Of a stretch of DNA of 10,826 nucleotides, positions 1 to 6,797 are shown piece by piece. The stretch covers positions 1 to 10,826 of the forward strand of contig JAGOAF010000045.1 of assembly GCA_017984035.1 (NCBI GenBank). Reading direction: 5' to 3'. Numbering within the stretch: position 1 is the stretch's first letter; every line of letters begins with the position of its first letter. Source of the DNA: Flavobacterium sp. (lineage in GTDB: Bacteria > Bacteroidota > Bacteroidia > Flavobacteriales > Flavobacteriaceae). The notes under the pieces were generated by a model, which ran no database searches, had not been told where the DNA came from, and was given only the letters and a program-made list of their open reading frames with translations. The translations under genes were made by a program, and so were the position numbers.

Positions 1-441
1 GTTGGGGATATATTACACTCTCGTGTAGCCTTATCTAATATTTATGCTTTGCAAATGCAAGGAGCCGAAGTCAAAGTATGCGGTCCCAAAACCTTAATTC
101 CAAAATACATTGAATCACTTGGAGTAACAGTAGAGCCTAATATACGTAAGGCATTAGAATGGTGCGATGTAGCTAATATGTTACGAGTACAAAATGAACG
201 TATGGATGTCAATTATTTTCCATCCACTAGAGAATATGCTCAACAATATGGTGTGGATAAAAACCTATTGAATTCACTGAATAAAGAAATTGTAATTATG
301 CACCCGGGACCAATCAATCGTGGAGTTGAAATTACAAGCGATGTTGCCGACTCACAACAATCGGTTATCTTAGATCAAGTGGAAAATGGAGTGGCTATTC
401 GAATGGCGGTGATCTATCTTTTAGCTTCTAAAATTCAATAG
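1..441 (+). CDS. pyrB: Aspartate carbamoyltransferase catalytic chain, C-terminal part (5' end outside window)
   Basis: The frame is open from base 1 and ends at TAG 439-441, giving the last 146 residues of a protein that is normally about 305-310 residues long. The enzyme condenses carbamoyl phosphate with aspartate, the committed step of cytosolic pyrimidine synthesis. Visible family motifs, numbered in the fragment, are GDILHSRVA at 2-10, the LRVQNER block at 61-67 and HPGPINRGVE at 101-110, which lies in the aspartate-binding half of the enzyme. The HSRVA and HPGPINRGVE forms resemble the Bacillus-type enzyme. An internal ATG at base 49 is not the start, because conserved ATCase sequence continues upstream of it to the window edge. 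The following gene begins 56 bp downstream on the same strand, so read-through is possible; I see no strong terminator between them. The missing 5' half cannot be judged. Confidence 0.95.
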   Translation, partial: VGDILHSRVALSNIYALQMQGAEVKVCGPKTLIPKYIESLGVTVEPNIRKALEWCDVANMLRVQNERMDVNYFPSTREYAQQYGVDKNLLNSLNKEIVIMHPGPINRGVEITSDVADSQQSVILDQVENGVAIRMAVIYLLASKIQ

Positions 442-497
442 TTTTTTTAAACTTGTTTATTATACTAAATAACTGTTTACAGTATTAATTTCCATTT

Positions 498-830
498 ATG
501 AAAGTAGATCAAAAAGGACACACGATTACTATTAAAGATACTCAAGGAGATTTTACTTCATTTTTGAATAAAGTGTCGCAATCCAATACTTCTTTTGACT
601 CACACAATTTAATTATTGATTTGTCTCATAATAAATCGATAACACTTGAAGATTTAAAATTACTATTGCCTTTAGCCAAACAACATAAAAAACTAAAAAA
701 ATCTTTTGTTGTAGTTGTAGCAGGGGTTGATTTTAATGCTGTTCCTGCTCAATTAGTTGTGGTTCCATCTAATTTGGAAGCACACGATATTATTGAAATG
801 GAAGAAATAGAACGTGATTTAGGATTTTAA
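498..830 (+). CDS. Small STAS-like protein of unknown function, coupled to RNase Z
   Basis: This is a 110-residue soluble protein with no signal peptide or membrane segment. It shows alternating strand and helix character: a hydrophobic strand LIIDLS near residue 38, a leucine-rich helix around 51-61 (LEDLKLLLPLA), a strand SFVVVVAG near 69-76, and an acidic C-terminal helix (HDIIEMEEIERDLGF). The LIIDLS strand followed by a helix and then a second hydrophobic strand recalls STAS/SpoIIAA-like folds, but I cannot assign it to a family with certainty. Its TAA stop overlaps the ATG of rnz by one base (TAATG), so the two are probably translationally coupled. From memory, this small gene often precedes rnz in flavobacteria and is sometimes itself labelled ribonuclease Z by position. 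It has none of the metal-binding histidines needed for that activity. A role as a partner or regulator of RNase Z is inference only. Confidence 0.85.
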   Translation: MKVDQKGHTITIKDTQGDFTSFLNKVSQSNTSFDSHNLIIDLSHNKSITLEDLKLLLPLAKQHKKLKKSFVVVVAGVDFNAVPAQLVVVPSNLEAHDIIEMEEIERDLGF

Positions 831-1735
831 TGAAACTAACCATCCTTGGCTGTTATGCCGCTACACCACGAACGATTACCAATCCGACTTCTCAAGTATT
901 GGAGATTAAAAACCGAATGTTTTTGATTGATTGTGGCGAAGGAACTCAAGTACAGCTTCGAAAAAACAAGATTAAATTTTCTAAAATCAATCAGGTCTTT
1001 ATATCCCATTTGCATGGAGATCATTTTTTTGGATTGATTGGTTTAATTTCTACGTTTAGTTTGTTGGGGAGAACTACCGATTTACACATCTATGGTCCGA
1101 AAGGAATCAAAGAAATCATTTTGTTACAATTACGATTGTCTAATTCTTGGACCAATTACGATTTGTATTTTCATGAATTAGAATCAGAGAAAAGTGAGAC
1201 TATTTTTGAGGATGATAAAGTGGTGGTTACAACCATACCTTTAAAACATCGAGTGTATACTAATGGTTTTTTGTTCCAAGAAAAAGTGGGTGAGCGCAAG
1301 TTGAATATGGATTCTATACTGAATCATGAAATTGAAAGCTGTTATTACCAAAAAATTAAAAATGGAAAAGACATTCCTTTAGAAGATGGGAGAATTATTC
1401 CCAATTCAATATTGACTTTTGACCCAATTCAACCTAAAAGTTATGCTTTTTGTTCTGATACCGTTTATCATGAAGCAATTCTTCCAATTATTGAGAACGT
1501 GGATGTTTTGTATCACGAAGCGACTTTTTTAGACTCAGAAGAAGGTTTAGCCAATAAAACTTTGCATTCCACAGCAAAACAAGCAGCACGAATTGCTTTG
1601 AAAGCCAATGCAAAACAGTTAATTTTAGGGCATTATTCAACTCGATATGAAAGTATCGCTTTATTTAAGAAAGAAGCGGAAACTATTTTTCCAGATGTGC
1701 TTTTGGCTGATGATGGAAAAACCTTTGAATTGTAA
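830..1735 (+). CDS. rnz: Ribonuclease Z (tRNA 3'-end endonuclease)
   Basis: This 301-residue metallo-beta-lactamase-fold enzyme matches the short (bacterial) tRNase Z form in length. It cleaves the 3' trailer from tRNA precursors after the discriminator base, in the cytosol. The zinc-site motif SHLHGDH lies at residues 59-65 (H60, H62, D64, H65). Further likely ligands are H140 in PLKHRV, D210 in FCSDTVYHE and H268 in LGHYSTRY. The segment LYHEATF at 228-233 and H246 in the TLHSTA segment complete the tRNase Z signature, and the HEAT region is characteristic of the family. The ATG at 830-832 overlaps the previous gene's stop by one base and gives the expected N-terminus MKLTILGCYAATP. pdxH starts 15 bp after the stop, so these genes look like one transcription unit. 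Confidence 0.97.
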   Translation: MKLTILGCYAATPRTITNPTSQVLEIKNRMFLIDCGEGTQVQLRKNKIKFSKINQVFISHLHGDHFFGLIGLISTFSLLGRTTDLHIYGPKGIKEIILLQLRLSNSWTNYDLYFHELESEKSETIFEDDKVVVTTIPLKHRVYTNGFLFQEKVGERKLNMDSILNHEIESCYYQKIKNGKDIPLEDGRIIPNSILTFDPIQPKSYAFCSDTVYHEAILPIIENVDVLYHEATFLDSEEGLANKTLHSTAKQAARIALKANAKQLILGHYSTRYESIALFKKEAETIFPDVLLADDGKTFEL

Positions 1736-1750
1736 AAAATATAAATTCGT

Positions 1751-2395
1751 ATGAAAGATTTAAGCGATTACAGAAAAACGTATGACAAAAGTGAATTATT
1801 AGAATCTTCAATTCCTGAGGACCCCATTAATTTGTTTAATCGTTGGTTTCATGAAGTAGAAGATTTTGGAGGTACCGATGAAGTAAACGCTATGACTGTT
1901 GCTACAATTGGTTTGGATGGTTTTCCAAAATCAAGAGTCGTTTTGTTAAAGAAATTCAATGAAGAAGGATTTGTTTTTTACACCAATTATAATTCCGAAA
2001 AAGGAAAAGCAATCACTGCTAATCCTCATGTTTGTTTGTCCTTCTTTTGGCATAGCATGGAACGTCAAGTGATTATCAAAGGAATCGCTCAAAAAACAGC
2101 AGAAGTTATTTCAGATGATTATTTTGCTTCAAGACCTGATGGAAGTAAGTTAGGTGCTATCGTTTCGAATCAATCCGAAGTTGTGCCTTCAAGAGACTTT
2201 TTAGAAGAAAACTTGAAACAATTAGAAGCTAATTTTGAAGGGATGATAATTCCTAGACCAGAACATTGGGGCGGATTTTTAGTAACGCCACTTGAAGTAG
2301 AGTTTTGGCAGGGGCGACCTAATAGGCTTCATGATCGAATTCGATACCAAGCACAGTCTGATTATTCATGGAAAATAGATCGTTTATCACCATAA
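1751..2395 (+). CDS. pdxH: Pyridoxamine/pyridoxine 5'-phosphate oxidase
   Basis: This 214-residue FMN enzyme oxidises pyridoxine 5'-phosphate or pyridoxamine 5'-phosphate to pyridoxal 5'-phosphate, the last step of B6 synthesis and salvage. Its length is usual for the family. Motifs in order: NAMTVATIG (46-54), the FMN-binding SRVVLLKKF (61-69), YTNYNSEKGK (78-87), SRPDGSKLGAIVSNQS (127-142), RPEHWGGF (169-176) and the C-terminal FWQGRPNRLHDR (185-196), which contacts FMN and substrate. The protein ends in the canonical RLSP. The ATG at 1751 is the first in frame after rnz and gives a normal N-terminus. The enzyme is expected to act as a cytosolic homodimer. The grouping with rnz shows no obvious pathway link and may simply reflect co-transcription. 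Confidence 0.97.
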   Translation: MKDLSDYRKTYDKSELLESSIPEDPINLFNRWFHEVEDFGGTDEVNAMTVATIGLDGFPKSRVVLLKKFNEEGFVFYTNYNSEKGKAITANPHVCLSFFWHSMERQVIIKGIAQKTAEVISDDYFASRPDGSKLGAIVSNQSEVVPSRDFLEENLKQLEANFEGMIIPRPEHWGGFLVTPLEVEFWQGRPNRLHDRIRYQAQSDYSWKIDRLSP

Positions 2396-2527
2396 GTTTG
2401 TATTGGGTTTAAGGTTATTATTAGCGATAGTAATTGTAATTAGTGTATCTTATTTTCGTAAATTGTGGAGTAAAGAAATTCTTGCGGTTAGAAAATAATC
2501 GTTGTTACTTTTAATTCTCACGCTATT

Positions 2528-3013
2528 TTGAAAAATGTAATCTTAGTTAGACACGCCAAATCCAGTTGGGAAACTCCACTACAAGATGTTGACAGGCCTT
2601 TATCTCAAAGAGGAATAGTTGACGCTCATTTGGTTTCTTCAGCTATTTCAAATTATATTCCTAAAACATTTTTGCTCTGGAGTAGTGTGGCAAAAAGAGC
2701 CTCAGAAACGGCGCTGATTTTTGCACAAAACATATCCTTTCCAATTGAGAATATAATTTACAAAGAGGATTTATACACTTTTGAAGAATCTCAATTGGAA
2801 AAAGTTATTAAATCGTGCAATAATCTTTACGAAACTGTTATTCTTTTCGGCCATAATGAGGCTATTACAAATTTTGTTAATAAATTTGGAGATTACGTTC
2901 TGCCAAATGTTCCTACAGCTGGTTTTGTTTCCATTCGATTTGGAGAAGACCAATGGGATTGCATTAAAAAAGGTACGATTGTAAAAACTATATTTCCTAA
3001 AGATTTAAAATAA
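2528..3013 (+). CDS. SixA-type histidine phosphatase, TTG start
   Basis: This 161-residue member of the histidine phosphatase (phosphoglycerate mutase-like) superfamily resembles SixA. The catalytic motif VRHAKSSW starts at residue 7, with R8 and H9. The second arginine is R57 in KRASET, the likely acid/base is E80 (YKEDLY), and the second catalytic histidine is H109 in FGHNEA. There is no signal peptide. The start is TTG at 2528: it gives KNVILVRHAKSSW directly after the initiator, as expected for the family, and no in-frame ATG or GTG fits better. The gene lies 5 bp upstream of ppk1, so a role alongside polyphosphate metabolism is suggested by context. SixA of E. coli removes phosphate from phosphohistidine, but the substrate here is unknown, so I give no symbol. 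Confidence 0.9.
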   Translation: MKNVILVRHAKSSWETPLQDVDRPLSQRGIVDAHLVSSAISNYIPKTFLLWSSVAKRASETALIFAQNISFPIENIIYKEDLYTFEESQLEKVIKSCNNLYETVILFGHNEAITNFVNKFGDYVLPNVPTAGFVSIRFGEDQWDCIKKGTIVKTIFPKDLK

Positions 3014-3018
3014 TTCAG

Positions 3019-5166
3019 GTGTTGCAACAAAAATATATTGATAGAGAGAAGAGTTGGTTGGCATTTAATGCCCGAGTGCTACAAGAAGCAGGTGATGTGA
3101 CGGTTCCCTTATTAGACAGAATGCGTTTTTTGGGAATTTTTTCAAATAATTTAGATGAATTTTTCAGAGTTCGTTTTGCTGCCATTCGAAGATTGACTTT
3201 ATCAGGGATTTCGGGAGAAAAATATTTTAACGGAATATCATCCAGTCAATTATTACATGATATTACTGAGATTGTAATTAATCAACAAGCGGAGAGTTTA
3301 GAGATATTGAATGATATTGAGGCTCGATTAGAAAAAGAAAACATTTTCACTATTGATGAGAACGATGTAACTCCATCACAAGAATTGTATTTAAAAGATT
3401 TTTTTGTACAAAAAGTGAGTCCAGAATTGGTTACGATTATCTTAAATGATTTGGATCATTTTCCGGTATTAAAAGATACTTCGGGTTATTTGGCAGTTAA
3501 ATTAGTAATCAATGGTTTAACGGAAGAAATAGAAAAGAGTGCATTTACTTTCCGTTCGTTATTGAAGAAAAGTTCTAAAGAACCTGCGAAAAAAAGTTCT
3601 AAAGAAATTCTATATGCCGTAATTGAAATTCCAAAGACAATTAACCGTTTTGTGGTTTTGCCTCCAGAGGGTGAGAAGCAATACGTGATTATGCTGGACG
3701 ATGTTATTCGTTTAAATCTCAACAAAATTTTTGACATTTTTGATTATGAAAGCGTCGATGCGCACATGATTAAAATTACACGAGATGCGCAATTGGATAT
3801 TGATAGTGACTTGAGTAAAAGTATGTTGGAAAAAATTGCATCAAGTGTAAAAGATCGTAGAATTGGCGAGCCGGTACGATTTATTTATGATCAAAATATT
3901 GATAAAGACACCTTAGATTTTTTCTTAACCAATATGAAAATTGATGCTACCGATAGTATCATACCCGGAGGGAAATACCATAATAGAAGAGACTATATGG
4001 ATTTTCCAAACCTGGGGAGATTTGACTTATTGTACAAAACAAATCCACCTTTGCCATTGCCGGGCTTGAGTTTGGATGAAAATATTATGAAGAAAATTGC
4101 AGCCAAAGATTATTTGGTGAGCGCACCCTATCAATCCTATTCCTATGTGATTAAGTTTTTGCGAGAAGCCGCATTGGATCCAGCAGTAACCTCCATTAAA
4201 ATTACCCTCTACCGATTAGCGAAAAATTCTCAAATTATCAGTTCGTTAATTAATGCCGCTAAAAATGGAAAAAAAGTAACCGTTCAAATCGAATTGCAAG
4301 CGCGTTTTGATGAAGCGAGTAATATCTTTTATTCAGAGCAAATGCAAATGGAAGGTATTGAATTGATTTTTGGAGTGAAAGGCCTTAAAGTGCACAGTAA
4401 AATTTGTGTTATCGAAAGACAAGAAGGCAACAAAATTCATCGCTATGGTATCATTTCTACTGGAAACTTTAATGAATCTACTGCAAAAGTATATACTGAT
4501 GTCACCTTGTTTACAGCACACCAAAAAATACTAAAAGACGTTTCTAAAGTTTTTGAATTTTTTGAAATTAATTATCGTATTTACAATTATCAACATATAA
4601 TTACATCACCACATTTCACTAGAAATAAGTTTAATAAGCTGATTAACAGAGAGATTACTCATGCTAAAGAAGGTAGAACTACCTATATGAAGTTAAAAAT
4701 GAATAGTTTGTCTGATATTGAAATGATAGACAAATTGTATGAAGCGAGCAATGCGGGTGTCAATATTAAATTGGAAGTTAGAGGTATTTGTTCTTTGATT
4801 CCGGGTATTCCTGGCATGAGTGAGAATATTGAAGCGATAAGTATTGTGGATAATTATTTGGAACATTCCCGAATTTATATTTTTGGTAATGCAGGCGATC
4901 CAGAAGTTTATATATCTTCAGCCGATATGATGACACGAAATTTAGATGGAAGGGTAGAAGTAACCTGTCCTATTTACGATGAAGATATTAAAAGAGAGTT
5001 GATTGACAATTTTGATTTAGGTTGGCAAGGTAATGTTAAAGCCAGATTGCATTCGCATTTATTGGATAACAAATACCGTCAAAGAGGTAATAAGCCTATT
5101 TTTAGAGCGCAATTGGAAACTTATAATTATTATAAAAACATGTTAAATGGAGGGGAGTCTAACTAA
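3019..5166 (+). CDS. ppk1: Polyphosphate kinase 1
   Basis: This 715-residue protein transfers the gamma-phosphate of ATP reversibly onto long-chain polyphosphate and is usually a membrane-associated cytoplasmic oligomer. All four PPK1 domains are visible. The N domain starts with REKSWLAFNARVLQEA (9-24) and SNNLDEFFRVR (42-52). A head domain follows, then the two phospholipase-D-like C-terminal domains. The autophosphorylated histidine is H459 in LKVHSKICV, followed by STGNFNESTAKVYTD. The second conserved histidine is H616 in LEHSRIYIFGN. The 157-residue spacing between them equals that of H435 and H592 in the E. coli enzyme (numbers from memory). Start: GTG at 3019, 5 bp after the preceding stop; TTG at 3022 is the only close alternative. 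A short KKSSKE repeat sits in the head-domain region. It is co-transcribed with the flanking phosphatase genes by spacing. Confidence 0.97.
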   Translation: MLQQKYIDREKSWLAFNARVLQEAGDVTVPLLDRMRFLGIFSNNLDEFFRVRFAAIRRLTLSGISGEKYFNGISSSQLLHDITEIVINQQAESLEILNDIEARLEKENIFTIDENDVTPSQELYLKDFFVQKVSPELVTIILNDLDHFPVLKDTSGYLAVKLVINGLTEEIEKSAFTFRSLLKKSSKEPAKKSSKEILYAVIEIPKTINRFVVLPPEGEKQYVIMLDDVIRLNLNKIFDIFDYESVDAHMIKITRDAQLDIDSDLSKSMLEKIASSVKDRRIGEPVRFIYDQNIDKDTLDFFLTNMKIDATDSIIPGGKYHNRRDYMDFPNLGRFDLLYKTNPPLPLPGLSLDENIMKKIAAKDYLVSAPYQSYSYVIKFLREAALDPAVTSIKITLYRLAKNSQIISSLINAAKNGKKVTVQIELQARFDEASNIFYSEQMQMEGIELIFGVKGLKVHSKICVIERQEGNKIHRYGIISTGNFNESTAKVYTDVTLFTAHQKILKDVSKVFEFFEINYRIYNYQHIITSPHFTRNKFNKLINREITHAKEGRTTYMKLKMNSLSDIEMIDKLYEASNAGVNIKLEVRGICSLIPGIPGMSENIEAISIVDNYLEHSRIYIFGNAGDPEVYISSADMMTRNLDGRVEVTCPIYDEDIKRELIDNFDLGWQGNVKARLHSHLLDNKYRQRGNKPIFRAQLETYNYYKNMLNGGESN
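3565..3606 (+). repeat. Short in-frame direct repeat inside ppk1 (KKSSKE twice)
   Basis: Two 18-base units, 3565-3582 and 3589-3606, differ at one position and encode KKSSKE twice with a PA spacer, so the period is 24 bases or 8 codons. The repeat lies near residues 183-196 of PPK1, between hydrophobic strands, and is probably a charged surface loop. It looks like a small in-frame tandem duplication. Confidence 0.7.
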
Positions 5167-5205
5167 ATTCTCTTGTCTTCAACTAATTTATCTAGATTTG
5201 ATTTA

Positions 5206-6096
5206 ATGCTAAATATAAAAAAATACGCCGCTATCGATATTGGTTCCAATGCCATGCGATTGCTTATTGCTAATATTGTAGAACAAGATGACAAGGAAAC
5301 GCAATTCAATAAAAGCTCCTTAGTTCGTGTTCCTATTCGTTTAGGACAAGATGCCTTTACGGTAGGAGCAATCTCCGAGGAAAATATTGATCGTATGTGT
5401 GATGCAATGAAAGCATTCCATCTTTTAATGAAAGTCCACAAAGTGGAGCATTATAAAGCCTTTGCAACTTCAGCAATGCGCGAAGCTTATAACGGTAAAG
5501 AAGTTACAGATATCATAAAAAAGAAAACCGGAATAAAAATTGAAATTATTGATGGTAAAAAAGAAGCTGCTATAATTGCTTCTAGTGATTTACATAGTTT
5601 GATTAAAACAGAAAAAACATACCTTTTTGTTGATGTAGGTGGCGGTAGTACCGAATTTACTTTATTTTCTGATGGTAAGATGATTGTTTCTCGCTCTTTT
5701 AAAGCGGGAACGGTTCGTTTATTAAACAATATGGTGCATGACGTTGTTTGGGAGGAAATTGAAAAATGGATTCGTACTAATACCGAAGAGTATGACGAGG
5801 TAACCTTAATTGGATCTGGAGGAAATATCAATAAGTTGTTTAAAATGTCAGCTAAGTCACAAGACAAACCACTGTCTTATATTTACATGAATTCTCAATA
5901 TGCCTTTTTGAATTCACTTACGTATGAGCAACGAATTTCAGAATTAGGTCTGAATTCAGATCGTGCGGATGTAATTATACCTGCTACTCGAATTTATTTG
6001 AATGCTATGAAATGGAGTGGTGCCAGAAACATTTATGTTCCTAAAATTGGATTAGCTGACGGAATTGTCAAAGCCATGTACTTCGGTAAAATTTAG
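5206..6096 (+). CDS. ppx: Exopolyphosphatase / Ppx-GppA family phosphatase
   Basis: This 296-residue short-form Ppx/GppA protein with the ASKHA (actin-like) fold is expected to release phosphate from polyphosphate ends and possibly to act on pppGpp. Motifs: the phosphate-1 loop AAIDIGSNAMRLL (8-20), FATSAMREA (86-94) with the likely catalytic E93, IDGKKEA (116-122), the phosphate-2 loop DVGGGSTEF (143-151), and a late GSGGNINKL glycine motif. The ATG at 5206 is preferred because it gives MLNIKKYAAIDIGSN. A TTG at 5173 would add 11 residues without family support. The gene follows ppk1 after 39 bp, so polyphosphate synthesis and breakdown appear to be transcribed together. It ends 8 bp from the convergent dnaX stop. 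Whether it prefers polyphosphate or pppGpp cannot be read from the sequence. Confidence 0.93.
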   Translation: MLNIKKYAAIDIGSNAMRLLIANIVEQDDKETQFNKSSLVRVPIRLGQDAFTVGAISEENIDRMCDAMKAFHLLMKVHKVEHYKAFATSAMREAYNGKEVTDIIKKKTGIKIEIIDGKKEAAIIASSDLHSLIKTEKTYLFVDVGGGSTEFTLFSDGKMIVSRSFKAGTVRLLNNMVHDVVWEEIEKWIRTNTEEYDEVTLIGSGGNINKLFKMSAKSQDKPLSYIYMNSQYAFLNSLTYEQRISELGLNSDRADVIIPATRIYLNAMKWSGARNIYVPKIGLADGIVKAMYFGKI

Positions 6097-6120
6097 ATTT
6101 TTTTTTAAGTTATATCTAAA
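6092..6120. terminator. Possible shared hairpin between convergent ppx and dnaX ends
   Basis: A perfect 7-base inverted repeat, TTTAGAT (6092-6098) and ATCTAAA (6114-6120), encloses a 15-base loop rich in T on the + strand. It includes the ppx stop codon in its left arm and the dnaX stop in the loop. A T9 run (6098-6106) follows the ppx stop. The stem is almost entirely A-T, so a bidirectional terminator is plausible but weak. Confidence 0.35.
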
Positions 6121-6797
6121 CCGAATGTTGTTTTTAATAATTCAATATTCGGATTGAGTTGATGCAAACGATTGTAACGATCTTGATCATTGAAGCTTCG
6201 TTTGCTTTCAAAGCTTTCATTTACAATTACTTCAATTGTAATATCGTGATTGTGCAAGTGTCCTTTTAAATACCCTAACAGTCCTAATTTTTCACTTTCA
6301 AAATCCAATTTAGAACCCTCGTTAGGTAATTCAATAGTAATATGGGTTCCTTCTAAAACAGGATCATTGATCAGCAATAAGGATTCCATGATTTTATAAC
6401 CTTTATCTCCCAAACGTTGTGCATACTTATTCCATTGCAGTAACATTTCTGTTTCCGTAAATGGTTCAGTTGGCATATGATCAACTTCTTTTATAATCGT
6501 TTTTGAGTTTTCTTCTATTACTTTTTTAGCACGAATACTGGATAATGAAAGTGCAGATACCTTCGCTTCAGATTCGTTTAAAATAATAGGTTTTGGCACC
6601 TCAACGATTGGTTTAATTTCGAGTTTTGGAACTTCCTTAACAGCAATTATTTCTTCTTTAATTTCGGGAGTAATAAATGTATTGTTTTCAGAAATAGGAG
6701 TAACAGTTTCTACTACGTTATTGACACTTTTAGCGACTTCAACTATAGAATAACCAGAATTTTTAAAATAAGTAGGCGGAATTATAAATTGTTCAAC
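6105..6797 (-). CDS. dnaX: DnaX tau-specific C-terminal portion, in the -1 frame relative to the upstream dnaX frame
   Basis: This is the continuation of DnaX beyond the A10 run, read in the -1 frame from GTT (6797-6795) to TAA (6107-6105), 230 residues. It starts VEQFIIPPTYFKNSG and runs through a low-complexity linker rich in E, K, P, V and I. It ends in a more ordered block beginning near PFTETEMLLQWNKYAQRLGDK and containing LLINDPVLEG and a C-terminal LLKTTFGLDIT. That last block is what I would expect of a Bacteroidota tau C-terminus. In E. coli the tau-specific region binds the polymerase alpha subunit and DnaB helicase. No credible independent start exists: an ATG at 6845 would read the wrong frame of domain III for 16 codons. 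It should therefore be expressed only as a fusion with the upstream frame, through frameshifting or because the break is not real. A fused tau would be 587 residues, a normal length. Confidence 0.85.
   Translation of the reverse strand, partial: VEQFIIPPTYFKNSGYSIVEVAKSVNNVVETVTPISENNTFITPEIKEEIIAVKEVPKLEIKPIVEVPKPIILNESEAKVSALSLSSIRAKKVIEENSKTIIKEVDHMPTEPFTETEMLLQWNKYAQRLGDKGYKIMESLLLINDPVLEGTHITIELPNEGSKLDFESEKLGLLGYLKGHLHNHDITIEVIVNESFESKRSFNDQDRYNRLHQLNPNIELLKTTFGLDIT

Noticed and set aside
468..486. Hairpin AATAACTG-TTTA-CAGTATT after pyrB as an intrinsic terminator
   Set aside because: Short, A-T rich, with a bulge and no following T-run; too weak to call.
2502..2530. Promoter TTG-N19-TATTTTG before the SixA-type gene
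   Set aside because: The -7 element would include the TTG start codon itself and put the transcript start downstream of it, with no alternative start in frame.
5173..5205. TTG 5173 as the ppx start
   Set aside because: ATG 5206 places the conserved DIGSN motif at the usual distance from the N-terminus; the extra 11 residues have no support.
5487..5867. 126-codon antisense open frame opposite ppx
   Set aside because: It is a shadow of the ppx coding frame: conserved Ppx motifs lie on the other strand, and its composition is not protein-like.
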